A DNA stretch of 64,000 nucleotides. Source: Holothuria scabra (Eukaryota; Echinodermata; Holothuroidea; Aspidochirotida; Holothuriidae). A program made the position numbers and the translations under genes. The stretch lies in the NCBI GenBank assembly GCA_037179385.1, contig CM074179.1, positions 4,774,001 through 4,838,000 of the forward strand. Reading direction: 5' to 3'. Below the pieces are notes generated by a model, which had not been told where the DNA came from, did not search any database, and saw only the letters and a list, made by a program, of their open reading frames with translations. This document shows, piece by piece, positions 35,629 to 46,743 of the stretch (position 1 is its first letter; every line of letters starts with the position of its first letter).

Positions 35629-35956
35629 TCCAACGTGGCGTACGGCAGGGGTGCCCCCTATCACCATTACTATACGTATTGTTTAGAGAATCACTGGCAA
35701 GAGCCTTTCAAGTAGAGCCTTTGTTTCAACCATTTCACATTCCCGGTGGTGTTGAAGTTTAAGTGCCTTCAGTATGCTGATGACGTCACGTGTCCAACGT
35801 GGCGTACGACAGGGGTGCCCCCTATCACCATTACTTGTACGTATTGTTTAGAGAATCACTGGCAAGAGCCTTTCAAGTAGAGCCTTTGTTTCAACCATTT
35901 CACATTCCCGGTGGTGTTGAAGTTAAGTGCCTTCAGTATGCTGATGACGTCACATG
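35629..35956 (+). repeat. 164-bp tandem duplication across the RT catalytic motif
   Basis: Two copies, from TCCAACGTGGCGTACGGCAG to GATGACGTCACG, follow directly. They differ by a few substitutions and one or two indels. Each encodes GVRQGCPLSPLLYVL through QYADDVT. The duplication is recent and found only in this copy. Confidence 0.95.
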
Positions 35957-36350
35957 CGTAGTCTCCGACCTAGCTTCTTTCAAGGCCCTAAGTTTAAAAA
36001 AGCCACAGGTGCCAGACTGAATCCCAATAAGACCAAAGGACTTCGCCTAGGTAAGTGGCGGTCAAGAAGACTGCCCTTCGCTGCATCATGGGGAGATGAC
36101 GCCATAAGGATCAACGGCATATGGTTTGGTTATGGGCAAACCGAGATACTTACCTGGAATGAGAAAGTGGACCTGGTGGAAGCTAGGTTGTAGGACTCCG
36201 GCGAGCGGCACATTCGTCTGTTCGGAAAAGTGACAGTTATCAATCGTTTTATTTCTCCCCCTTTGTGGTATCCAGGCACTGTTCTGGCTGCTCCAAAGGG
36301 TGTCCTGTTGCGTCTCGAGAGGGCTGTGTTTTAGGTTTTTATGGTCAGGG

Positions 36351-36472
36351 AAGACGTAGCTGCTTTGCACTGGGAAACAAAGGGAGAGGAACTCAAACCA
36401 GACCGGACAAAAACACAAAAGGCAAAGACTATTTACAGGACCTTAACATGCAAGACGTAGCTTGTAAGAAGA
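36351..36472 (-). mobile_element. 100-bp LINE tail insertion with 11-bp target duplication
   Basis: The insert at 36362-36461 reads, on the minus strand, as a family 3' UTR tail (TGTAAATAGTCTTTGCC, TCCGGTCTGGTTTGAG). It is flanked by perfect direct repeats AAGACGTAGCT at 36351-36361 and 36462-36472, inside copy G2. The uninterrupted site is seen in other copies as GGGAAAACGGAGCT-like sequence. It shows target-primed insertion of almost nothing but the tail. Confidence 0.85.
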
Positions 36473-37228
36473 GGGATGGTATATCAAGATATTAGGCGTG
36501 GTGGGTTGGGCCTTGTGCATTTTCCTTCCAAACTCCGTTTTCTCCTGACCAAGTGTGTTTATAGTGCTGTAGACAGCAGAATGCCTTTTGCCTATTTTGT
36601 CCGTTATTGGGGGGGGACTATCATTCCGTCGGTTCTTTCCCTCCCTGTTTAGTAACAGTGAACCCCACAGCTGGAGGCCCTCGGAAGCATACAGTCAAAT
36701 GAGAGAAACGCTCCTTATTATGTCCACACTTGGAGATGTTTCACAGTTAAGTGCAAGGGATCTATACCGGGCTGTTTTTTGAAGAATTGGTTGGCCAGGT
36801 CCAATCCAATCACTATGCGTCAGGGTCGGAAGTGTGGCGTGTAGTCCACAGCAGATCATTAGATTACCGCAGGCGAGACCTGTTGTGGCGAGTCGCACAT
36901 GATGCTATTGTAACTAATCTCAAGCGTCTTCGGTGGCGTCTTTGAGATGGCATTTGCCCACGCACTGAAGGCACAAAGTGGGAGAGTGTGCCACATGTGT
37001 TTTGGTAGTGTGAATTTGTGGCCCTCTTCTGGGAATGGTTCCAAGTCCTGACTGATCGCTTGACGTTGTGCAACACATGGGCGGTCGGCGAGGACTACGC
37101 CTTGTATGGTCTTTCACCCCCGCTTTGCAATACAAGTGTTCAGGGCATACTTACCTTTGCTTCGGCCTCCACAAAGCTGGCCTTATGGAGAGACCGATGT
37201 AACATTGTTTTTAGGGGGATAGGGAAGC

Positions 37229-37545
37229 CTTTTCAGTCTGCCCCGGCGATCCCTGTTCCCTCCCGACACTTCTTTGAGGCAAGCAACTCCTGCTCTACTT
37301 CATGAGCCACCCTCTCGGGTTGCTCAGGTGCATCTGAATCCTCAAGCATGGGTTCTGGTTACGTGGGTTTAGGTGTTGGCCCCACATCCCCATTGACACG
37401 GCCTCCTCTCCACACTTGAAACAGGTGCAGGGCTGCCCAAAGTAGCGAATGTGGGCTCTTGCACCCATTATGAAGAGCAATCATGGAATGTCTCTCTTCA
37501 ATACCATACGGAACTGCCTCTTGCCGTTTACTTTGGAAACCAGTT
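37229..37545 (-). pseudogene. LINE ORF1 fragment
   Basis: A minus-strand piece matches the RRM end, the first knuckle (YFGQPCTCFKCGEEA) and part of the acidic tail, with the second and third knuckles deleted. It joins copy G2 tail to tail without spacer. Homology to copy F ORF1 fades near 37545. Confidence 0.7.
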
Positions 37546-37869
37546 CACTATCTGTCGTTATCGAGTCCGTAAACTGTACCCGATACCCGATCATGTTAAT
37601 ATAATACAAGCAAAAGCTTTAATAATTCCACTCGTGTTGAAATTTAGGGGGTTTTGTGCAAACCAACTAGTTTGTAATAAGTATAATAATGCAGCTATAA
37701 GCGCATGAATTAAAATTTCGTCACGGCTTTCTTCTGTTTCGTTCAACTCCTGGCCCGGGGTTAACGTTGATCTAACAAGTAAATCTTCAAGATTTGGTGC
37801 CCTAGTAGCTATAATAGGATGACTGGAAGAAGCAGATCATTACCACTGTGCCACTTGTTCCATGTTTCA

Positions 37870-38080
37870 CAAAGAATGTTCCAGAGATGGGGTGCAGCAA
37901 CCGAGGAGGCCCTTAGGCCCGTAAGTACTGGTTTTAGAGGAAGGAGTTTTCAAGAGACCTAGTAGGGTTATGAGGAGAAATTAATTCCATAAGATAATTC
38001 TGGCGACATATGGTCAAGAATTTTGAAGGTGAGGCTAACAGGCAGCCAATGAAGGCCACGAATGACTGAAGTAATATGTT
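37870..38080 (-). pseudogene. CR1/L2-like LINE ORF2 C-terminal remnant
   Basis: The minus strand reads VIRGLHWLPVSLTFKILDHM near 38075-38015 and SSVAAPHLWNIL near 37905-37870. The HWLPV and SVAAPxLWN boxes are the hallmark C-terminus of CR1/L2/RTE-type LINE proteins, different from the Tx1-like family here. Stops lie between them. It is flanked by PLE sequence in the same orientation, suggesting insertion into the PLE. Confidence 0.65.
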
Positions 38081-38710
38081 CATTTTCCTGTAAGTGAAAT
38101 AAGGCGAGCTGCAGAATTTTGAATTCGCTGAAGTTTTCAGATATGTTTTTGTGCTAGACCAAGCAAATGCTGTTCTCTTCTGGTGAATAATTCCTCGTGA
38201 GAAGTTTCTCTGTAAAGGAGTAAATAAGCTTAGAATATCTCAGGACTTCACCCTTTATAAAGCCTTTATAAAGGTGTCCAGAATTACGGTGTAGGTAAGG
38301 TAAAGTTGCAGTGGTTTTTGTGCAGACTTTCGTGCCCAGAATGCCAGTAGATTGGAATTTAGTACCCTTGAAGATTTTTAGATCTAGGTAAGTGATCTCC
38401 TTAACAGAGACTTCCATCGTGAATTTCAGAGATGATGAATTTCATTCATTTTGGCCACTTTACTCGACAGTTCAAGTGCCGTTCCCTTGTAGAACAGTAG
38501 ATTGTCGTCCCTGTACCGAAGCCATTTTAATATGTTGGGATCTGTTGTTATAATTTCATTTTGAAGTCTATGCATGACAATATCGCAGGATCTCAGGTGA
38601 AGATCGGCTACCAATAGCGCATCCAATTTTTTATGGGAAAATTGGCCATTAAACTCAGAACAATTTCTTTCAAGGACTAGTTTGATGAGAGCGCGGAGGG
38701 AAGTAGAAGG

Positions 38711-38768
38711 TGTGCTTTTAAGTGCATTGAAACGGCACAAAACAAAAACTGAAACCGGATCGGGTATA
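38711..38768 (-). mobile_element. Very short LINE tail insertion in the PLE
   Basis: The minus strand reads CCCGATCCGGTTTCAG, a T-rich linker, then GTGCCGTTTCAATGCACTTA and AAAGCAC, the terminal ~58 bp of the Tx1-like family. It interrupts the PLE reverse transcriptase between motif A and the following block. I could not define a target duplication. Confidence 0.7.
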
Positions 38769-39127
38769 GTTTAACCCCGTACCAATTTTTTCGGCGCTTT
38801 TTCAAAAGCTTTTGATATTTGTATAACATGGATACCACATCAAGTGTTACAAGTAACGTTTCTTTCAGAAAGGGGAGGGGGTGGCCTCCAATATTTCTAA
38901 GATAAGGCTCGTGTCTTTTACGTAAGGGCTCTGTTGCAAGACGATTGGAAGCAGAAAATAGTCCACGAATTCCGATATTTTTTGGGTAGGGAATCCGTTC
39001 CCGCTAATACTAGGTCTACCAGCAAATTTTGATTTCATAAAGCGGTGCTTTATGAGTCTTAGGTACGGATCTTGTGGTTACGTGGGGTAAGATATAACGT
39101 TTATTTCATCTTTGTAAGACAAGGAGG

Positions 39128-39322
39128 AAGTGGTACGGTGGTAATGATCTGCGTCTTTTAGTCATCATATTATCGCCTACAAAAGGGCACCAAATCTGAA
39201 AGATTTACTTCTAAGATCAAGGCTAACCCCAGACCAAAAGTCGAACGAAACACAAGAAAGCTATAACGATATTTTACCTCAGGCGCTTATAGCTGCATTT
39301 TGTTACTTACGACAAACCCGGT
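39128..39322 (+). mobile_element. Second PLE fragment, opposite orientation
   Basis: The plus strand encodes AYKRAPNLKDLLLRSRLTPD and SYNDILPQALIAA (39175-39320). It is the counterpart of the minus-strand segment at 37690-37850 (RAPNLEDLLVRSTLTPGQEL). The two form an inverted pair of ~165 bp around the PLE core. This may be a partial second copy or a terminal inverted arrangement. Confidence 0.65.
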
Positions 39323-39711
39323 CTATCCATACAAAGCTTAAGGGCTATTACTGATAACGTTCTGTCAATAGAGCGAAGGGCAGAAACCAGTCTAGCTGGT
39401 TTATATCATATTAACATGATCGGGTATTTTTCCCTATAAAATACGACAGATACTAAACCGCCTACCCCCCCCCCCCCCCCATTTCTCAGAATTTTACTTT
39501 TACTGAGAATTCTGGGCGGAATCTCTTTCTAAACATCAAAAAGGCGTCCAAGAAAGAATGAAAACTAGCACAAATGTGTGTGGGACTTCCAGCCAATCAG
39601 CGTTGGTTATATGAGGTATTTACTTTCACGTCCAAGAAGGCACGTATAAATGAAAGCTACACGAGACCTGGCGCAGCATAGCTTTCCAATTACAGGAACC
39701 TGTTCGATTTA

Positions 39712-40025
39712 ATGGATCTAATACCGGATGTACCTGCGTCGCCGAAAGAGACCACAGACTCCAAAGAAGAAAAAATAACTTTTGGTCAAAGAACACCCCC
39801 TCCAAAATAGGACAGGATTCTTCTCAAAGAAGAAAACTACAGAAAGGTTTGCCAGCACGCCGACAGTCTCGCTTCAATCCAAGCCCCCATCATCGCCCTG
39901 ACAGAAGAAATTAAATCTCTCGACCGTCACCTAGAAAGGAGGAGAGTGCCTCAACACCTGCGGGTTCACAGAAACTCACCCAGACTTCCAAAGCCTCTGA
40001 ACTGCTCCTGGCTGGAAGTAGCTTA
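39712..40025 (+). pseudogene. Unidentified open region in unit 1, broken
   Basis: An ATG at 39712 starts MDLIPDVPASPKETTDSKEE and meets an in-frame TAG after 32 codons (CCAAAATAG), as in unit 2. Past that stop the same frame continues QHADSLASIQAPIIALTEEI and SLDRHLERRR. A 26-bp length difference from unit 2 then puts the remainder in another frame. I do not recognise the protein. Confidence 0.45.
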
Positions 40026-41739
40026 GTTTGTTAAGTTTGGCGTCCGGAATCTCGCCAGGCCAAAAGGCAGCAGCAACGTTTCCTCGAAAAGGAAAACAGG
40101 GCAAACTCAGACTTTTAGGTGCAGAGGCCAAGCAGCTGCTCAACAAACTTCTCTGCTCATCGTCTATAAAGGAGGAGGATCGACTGTGGCACCGGGGAGC
40201 CCCCAGTAAACAACCCCACCCCAAGTCAGAACTCGGAGAACTAGGAGGCTAGGCCCAGGTCAACACAAGGTATATAGGCCTAACGTTAAGCCTTCAACCC
40301 ATGCTTACTAAAGAGCGATAGAGTATTAACAGCAGTTCTAAAAAAAAAAAACTAAATTGACCAACATACCTGGACACCAAAGCAGCCTTGAAAATCTGAA
40401 ATGGTTGAAAGTTCCTATTTGGATATGTGTTAGTACCCACTGTGACAAGAACATGGTGAAAGTTTGAAAAAATACTCCAGAAATTAGAAAAGTCAGTTTC
40501 ATTTTCTGAAAACTTTTCAGTTGTCAAAATGTGTACGCACAAATTGTTCCTCTTTAACACCCTACGAATATTAGACTTAACATTTGAAATCTTTTTTTTT
40601 TTTTGTCAGCAATATCAGCAAGATAGTAAACTCCATTTTATCTGCCGCGTGTAACAGGGACACCACGATTTAGTGTCCCCATAACACACAACATTAAAAG
40701 AAGTTGAGCTGGAAACTTTCAAATACAAAAAAAAAAAAAAAAAAACACTGTTTGATACTGGAAGATAGAATGTTCATTAGGCATGAATACAAGTTTCTGA
40801 AACCATGGGATTGATTTTTCTGGTAGTATTCTGGGATCTTCTATTCATGTACCTTTGTTTATCCAAAAATTAATTAGTTTGTGCGATTGGTGAAAATCAA
40901 AGTTACTAACATAACTCACTATGGGGGACACCGAAATTTTGCCTATATTGAATTTTACCTAGAATATCTTTGGTTTTGCCTTTTATCTACAAATGAGGTA
41001 CTATCTAAAAGAGTTTGACCTATTTTTTGTTTTGTATCATGAAAACTATGGCACCTGTGAATGATAATTAAGAAACCAACATAACTAGGGGGTCACAAAA
41101 AAGTTTGTCCGCCGTATCATTTGCTCATAATTTTAGAAATATTAACTTTTGGTGATACCCTTACCATGACACATGACACACACATAAACTGTAAAACGAT
41201 GAAATATGTAATGGCATGTAAAAGAAACCATACAGCAAAGTATATGCCCAGCAAATAACAGTGGAAAACTTAAGTAACTGGGCCTAGCTAATGCAAGTCA
41301 TGGACAAAATCAAAGGACAGAGAAAGTTCACCCTGAATTTTTATTTTTCCCAAATTTTCTTTAACTCCCAGTATGATACTCTGCATACCAAAAACACAGG
41401 CTGTGGGTACATGGTCAGGTTCATGCACATACTGTACAGTGCAAGAACACTTCAATAATTATGGGACATCAGGCCCACGGTTCTCTTACATCAACCTCTG
41501 CATCTATCACTGTATGCAGCTAACATCTTGGAGATATCTACTCGGTGTGGTGCATCACAAATGCAAATCCTGCCAATTCCATCCGTTAATTCGGTCTCAT
41601 GTAAAGCAAATAGGCCTGTGATTTGGTGAGGCACCATCTCCTACAGCAGCTCGGACAAGTCCCCACGACTCTCTGGCGAAGAGCCAAGGGGCGAAAACCA
41701 AACGATTACTCCCGGAGGAGTTCTGCTCCCTTAAGGAGC

Positions 41740-42267
41740 TTAACGTCCCAAATGTACAAGTACACCCTTAGGGTAACGGTCATTTCCTGTCAAGTCTCGG
41801 GTTGCAAAATATACCACCGGTGATTTGTAACTGTCAGATATACTCATGACACACCAAAAACGTGATGCCAATGGCAGAGACTTGGCACCATCACTGTCTT
41901 TCACTCTCCGTTCAATGTCATCAAGCATATTGTTCAAAGATCCAAGATCTGTGGAGCCAACAGGTTTGTCTGATGAGCTGGAAAAAACCAAACCACTTTC
42001 TATTTTCAGTACCTAGAAGAGAAAAGAAGCCACACTGACGAAAAAGATACATGCAGCAGGCGATTTTGGTGTGGGTTGTTTTTGCATTGCCTTTTCCTTT
42101 GAAGAAAAAACTTTCTTCATGAATTCATTTCCTTCACTATCTACTGTAAATTCTTTTGCTACCTTTGCAATAGTTTAAGTATTGCCTTCTTGTCTGGACT
42201 TGAGAGGTCATTCCTTCTACGTTATTTTATTTCCACCCTTTGTTTTTGATTACGCAGCTGGCTTCAT
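41740..42267 (-). pseudogene. Unidentified minus-strand open region in unit 1
   Basis: From ATG at 42267 the minus strand reads MKPAA then a TAA where unit 2 has TCA, followed in other frames by DLSSPDKKAILKLL, KVAKEFTVDSEGNEFMKKVF and, from 41991 down, GSTDLGSLNNMLDDIERRVK and SRFWCVMSISDSYKSPVVYF. One extra A near 41993 separates the last part relative to unit 2. A TTTTTTCCAG-like acceptor precedes the last block, so splicing could join some frames. No family was recognised. Confidence 0.4.
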
Positions 42268-42925
42268 TTAGCGAACAAATCATTCCTTCGTGAACTACAC
42301 AGACTGCTGCTTATTTGAGGGTCCTTGACCACTTTTTGGCAAATCGTTTGGGGTCTTTTGGTTGGTGTAGGGTGGTAAGTTTGGCGGGTTGTTTGGGTGA
42401 CAGGGTGGGGTTCGGTGCGTTAACGTTTATGACACTTTTTCTTTCCGTGTTTCTGTGTGGAGGGTCGTGGTTTGCCTTTGTGTTATTGTCTGGCCGGTTT
42501 GGTTTGTCCTTCTGTTTCAACGTGCCTGTTTCGATGTGGGTCTAGTTGGTTTATATCATATTAACGTGATCGGGTATTTTTCCCTATAAAATACGACAGA
42601 TATCAAACCGCCTATCCCCCCCCCCCCCTTTTTTTTTTCTCTGAATTGTACTTCTCTTTTCTTCGGGAAAGTGGGACGTAGGTTACATGGGCTGAGGATT
42701 CCGGGCGGAATTTCTTTCTACATATCAGAAAGGCCTCCAAAAAATGAAAACTAGCACAAATGTGTGTGGGACTTCAAGGGTCTTATTTGGCCGTCGAATT
42801 TGCTGCAAAACTTCCAGCCAATCAGCGCTGGTTATATGGGGTATTTTCTATGGGGCGTATGAATGAAACCTACGCGGACCTGCCGCAGCATACCGCTTTC
42901 CAATTACAGGAACCTGTTGGATTAA

Positions 42926-43306
42926 ATGGATCTAATACCGGATATACCTGCGTCGCCGAAAGAGACCACAGACTCCAAAGAAGAAAAAATAACTTGTGGT
43001 CAAAGAACACCCCCTCCAAAATAGGACAGGATTCTTCTCAAAGAAGAAAACTACAGAAAGGTTCGCCAGCACGCCGAAAGCCTCGCTTCCATCCAAGCCT
43101 CCATCATCGCCCTGACAGAAGAAATTAAGGAGAGTGCCTCAACACCTGCGGGTTCACAGAAACCCACCCAGACTTCCAAAGCCTCTGAACTGCTCCTGGC
43201 TGGAAGAAGCTTAGTTTGTAAAGTTTGGCGTCCGGAATCTCGCCAGGCCAAAAGGCAGCAGCAACGTTTCCTTGAAAAGGAAAACAGGGCAAACTCAGAC
43301 TTTTAG
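42926..43306 (+). pseudogene. Unidentified 126-codon frame with one in-frame TAG
   Basis: ATG at 42926, stop TAG at 43304-43306, with one internal TAG at 43022-43024 (codon 33). The reading is MDLIPDIPASPKETTDSKEE, then after the TAG HAESLASIQASIIALTEEIK, TQTSKASELLLAGRSL and RQAKRQQQRFLEKENRANSD. It is charged, likely helical, with no signal peptide or zinc motif. The TAG is shared with unit 1, so it predates the duplication or is read through or spliced out. A TATAAA lies 340 bp upstream. Unknown function. Confidence 0.45.
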
Positions 43307-44481
43307 GTGCAGAGGCCAAGCAGCTGCTCAACAAACTTCTCCGCTCATCAGCTATAAAGGAGGAGGATCGACTGTGGCACCGGGGAGCCCCCAGTAAACA
43401 ACCCTACCCCAAGTCAGAACTCGGAGTAACTAGGAGGCTAGGCCCAGGTTAACACAAGGTCTATAGGCCTAACGTTAAGCCTTCAACCCATGCTAACTAA
43501 AAAGCGATAGAGTATTAACAGCAGTTCTAAAAAAAACTAAATTGACCAACATACCTGGACACCAAAGTAGTCTTGAAAATCGGAAATGGTTGAAAGTTCC
43601 CTTTTGGATATGTGTTAGTACCAATTGTGACAAGAACATGGTAGAAGTTTGAAAAAATACTCCAAAAATTAAAAAGGTGTTTCATTTTTCTGAAAGTTGC
43701 CAAAATGTGTACACACGTACATATTTTTTGTACAACTTTGACTGAGTTTTACCAATTAATGATGTTTAAGTATTCAAATTTTTCCTCTTTGACACCCTAA
43801 GATTGTTAGACTTAACATTTGAAATCTTTTTTCATGTCCCTTTGTGGACATACGTAATATAAGCAATATCAAAAAGATAGTAAACTCCATTTTATCTACC
43901 GCGTGTCCCCATAACACATAGCATTAAAAGAAGTTGAGCTGGAAACTTTCAAATACAAAAAACAAAACACTATTTGATACTGTAAGATAGAATGTTAAGA
44001 TCCATTTTCATCAAAAAAAAAAAAATTCAAATGTTCATTAGGCATGAATACAAGTTTCTGAAACCATGGGATTAATTTTTCTGGTACTATTCTGGGATCT
44101 TCTATTCATGTACCTTTGTTTATCCAAAGATTAATTAGTTTGTGCGATTGGTGAAAATCAAAGTTACTAACATAACTCACGATGGGGGACACCGAAATTT
44201 TGCCTATATTGAATTTTACCTAGAATATCTTTGGTTTTGTATCAAGAAAACTATGGCCCCTGTGAATGATCATTAAGAAACCAACATAACTAGGGGGTTA
44301 CCAAAAGGTTATGTCCGCAGTGTTGTTTTCAACAGTATCATTTGGAAAATTAGGTGGAGCCCTAATGCTCATATATTTAGATATATTAACTTTTAGTGAT
44401 ACCCTTACCATGACACATGACACACACATAAACTGTAAAATGATAAAATATGTAATGACATGTAAAAGAAACCATACAGCA

Positions 44482-44614
44482 AAGTATATGCATAATTTTG
44501 TGTTTGATTTAGCAGTCTGTAAATAGTTTTGCGTTTATGTTTTTGCCCGATCCGGTTTCAGTTTTTGTTTTGTATGTGCCTTTTCAATGCACTTAAAAAG
44601 CACACAGTATATGC
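44482..44614 (+). mobile_element. LINE tail insertion (~114 bp) with 9-bp target duplication
   Basis: The insert (ATAATTTTGTGTTTGATTTA through GCCCGATCCGGTTTCAG to CAATGCACTTAAAAAGCACAC) is the family 3' UTR end. It is bracketed by AGTATATGC (44482-44490 and ~44606-44614). Unit 1 shows the empty site, a single AGTATATGC followed by CCAGCAAATAACAGTGG near 41240. It is identical in type to the 3' UTR of fragment G1. Confidence 0.9.
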
Positions 44615-44858
44615 CCAGCAAATGACAGTGGAAAACTTAAGTAACTGGGCCTAGCTAATGCAAGCCATGGACAAAATCAGAATCAAAGGACAGAGAAAGT
44701 TCACCCTGAATGTTTATTTTTCCCAAATTTTCTTACTCCCAATATGATACCCTGCATACCAAAAACACAGGCTGTGGGTACATGGTCAGGTTCATGCACA
44801 TACTGTACAGTGCAAGAACACTTCAATAATTATGGGACATCAGGCCCACGGTTCTCTT

Positions 44859-46743
44859 TAGGAGTGCACCGGATTTAAAATTTGGGATTTTTCCAAATCC
44901 GGCATCCGGCCGGATTTAGTCTTGAATCCGGCCGGATTTGTAGGTAAGCTGTACAACACAACTTATTATACCAGAGGACTAATAAAATGTAGTAAAATGC
45001 TAAAGACTAGGATGGGAGTGTGCTACTTACAATATTATTTAAAGATCTAGCTATAGGGTGTTACCAGGAGTTGCAAACTTTCTAATATGATGAAGGACTT
45101 AGTCACCCCCCATTTAGTACTTTATGTATGTACAGTATAGTTACTCATATATGTTCCCAGTGGTTTAAAATATTTTGTGAAGCAGTGTCAATGAATCAAT
45201 CCACAGCTTGTCAAATCCAGATAAATTTTCTCTGGTGCTCTTTTCAAGTTGATGTACACAAGTCAGTTGCTGGATTAATAGTGATTCTGGGCAATATATA
45301 TTTAAAAACCACCAGAAAAGATGTCAGATGTAGAATTTAAAGCTAAAATGCAATTTGAGTTGATGGAAACAATCAACAAAAGTTACTTGGTTTCAGTGTC
45401 TATGAACCCTGATACTCACCTCTTACGTATGTAATTCTCCGGCTTGCCTGCAAGCACTTTCTGACATTTGTAAGTCATTTGGCACAAGGCTACATGGTAG
45501 CTCTTCCTCTCTCCTCTTGCCCATCTTCAAGCTCGGACTTTTCACGACACCGTGGAGCGATAGGTGTATGAGGTAAGTACGGAAAAAGAAGTGAACTACA
45601 CCAACTGGCAAGTTGCATTGAGAGAGGAAGAGCTATCACATTGCCCTCTAGTTAAAAGGTGCTTGAAGGAGAGCTGGGAAATTACAAGAATAGGAGGTGA
45701 TGAGGGGCGGCATTGACTTACAGGTCGACCAAGAAGGGTTTTATTTAGTAATACCAAATTTAAAAAATATATCCACTAGTTTCCAAAGTCAGTTTTGCCA
45801 TGGTGATTAGAATCAAGTATTTTTTTTATTGAGGCCTTTTAGCTGTGTTACTAACAAATCTTCTAATAACATTAATATCCTTACTTGTCAACTACAATAG
45901 TACAAATGATGGTGGCAGTATAAATAGTGTCAGTGATTCCTTGACTATTAAAATCAGCTTCGCAGTTAACAGATTTTAATGTCAAAGACTGACAGGCCTA
46001 CTGTACACCAAGAAAATTTCACATTACTTACAATAGCATAGTCCTACATCCTATGGTCATTTGACATGACCAAACCAAAATCTCACTTCCATACTTACCT
46101 GACCCCTACACTGTTGCATGATTACCAGCACTTTGCATGTATAGTATAGAATAGGTTTTACACTTAAATCTTCCAAACCAAAATTTAAAACATGCATTGA
46201 ATCACCTTAAGAATGGCAATTGCTTCCTTTTCAAATTGTAATTGATTACTTTTCAATTTGGATATTGACTGCCAATGTTTTCATACTTTAGTTCCTTAAT
46301 TTGCATGGACAGACATTTATGAAATCATTTTGCACGTGTTGCATGTCAGGCTTTATAAGTGTCAGCCAAGTGTTCAAAATACATCTTGATTTTATCCCTC
46401 ACTGTCAATTAGCCCAACCATTCATCAAACACGCCACATCACAAAACCCAAATTAGACATGAACTCAACAGTTTTTGTAAGGGAATACCAAAACTCTGCT
46501 CACAAATAAAATAGACATGACACAGCTCATGACCAGCACTACATTTGCTGATGGTGGCTAAGATGATACCGATATACTGTAGAGGTCAAAAGACCAGCAT
46601 CCACTGAGGCCCCTTAAGTAAAACCCCACCAGTAAGTTCCTGTTCTTTCATTTGACTAAATCTGGGAACTCCGGCCGGAATTTCTGTTTAAATCCGGTTC
46701 CGGCCGGATTGTAAAATTCCAAATCCGGTGCACCCCAAGAGAA
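44859..46743. mobile_element. Probable non-autonomous hAT transposon, ~1.9 kb
   Basis: The ends are inverted: left TAGGAGTGCACCGGATTT, right complement GGGGTGCACCGGATTTGG. Both are followed inward by clustered CCGGCCGGATT repeats, as is usual for hAT subterminal regions. The flanks GTTCTCTT (44851-44858) and CTTCTCTT (46744-46751) match in 7 of 8 bases, the size of a hAT target duplication. Unit 1 has the empty site at ~41480-41487. Inside there is no frame longer than 70 codons, so no transposase; it is either a deletion derivative or fully decayed. Confidence 0.7.

Larger units (their letters stand above)
35155..37228 (+). pseudogene. LINE ORF2 RT-region copy G2 with internal duplication and nested tail
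   Basis: This plus-strand ORF2 copy runs from FVSAFLAGSLSHSQRTGI through RPITLLHVDYKILA, DQEKAFDMVDHGFLF, GVRQGCPLSPLLYVLFRESL and QYADDVT to the NIVFRGIGK region. A 164-bp segment spanning the GVRQGCPLSPLLYVL to YADD region is duplicated in tandem (35629-35792 and 35793-35956). A 100-bp LINE tail with its own target duplication lies at 36362-36461. Several other frameshifts are present. It ends abruptly at 37228 against an ORF1 fragment. Confidence 0.8.
37690..39110 (-). mobile_element. Penelope-like element (PLE) remnant
   Basis: On the minus strand the reverse transcriptase order is typical of Penelope elements: GRPSISGNGFPTQKISEFVD (39019 down), LLVTLDVVSMLY (motif A aspartate, ~38862-38821), RYRDDNLLF (motif C, ~38516-38500), TYLDLKIFKG, PYLHRNSGHLYKGFIKGEVL and RAPNLEDLLVRSTL (~37800). 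Between motif A and the next block a LINE tail has inserted (38711-38766). Between the thumb and RAPNLEDLL lies a CR1/L2-like remnant. No GIY-YIG domain was found. Stops and shifts show it is dead. Confidence 0.75.
39391..42520. repeat. Tandem duplication, unit 1 (~3.1 kb)
   Basis: The unit begins TCTAGCTGGTTTATATCATA, has a TATA-like CCCTATAAAATACG at ~39440, a long C-run at 39465-39480, a plus-strand open region at 39712-40020, AT-rich non-coding DNA, and a minus-strand open region at 41740-42267. It recurs in direct orientation from 42541. Identity is high over most of its length. Unit 1 lacks three blocks present in unit 2 (the tail insertion, the hAT-like insertion and ~200 bp around 46820-47015). 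Confidence 0.9.

Noticed and set aside
17370..37545. A functional LINE protein in the cluster
   Set aside because: Every ORF2 copy has at least one frameshift, stop or large deletion, and every ORF1 lacks a start or has an internal break.
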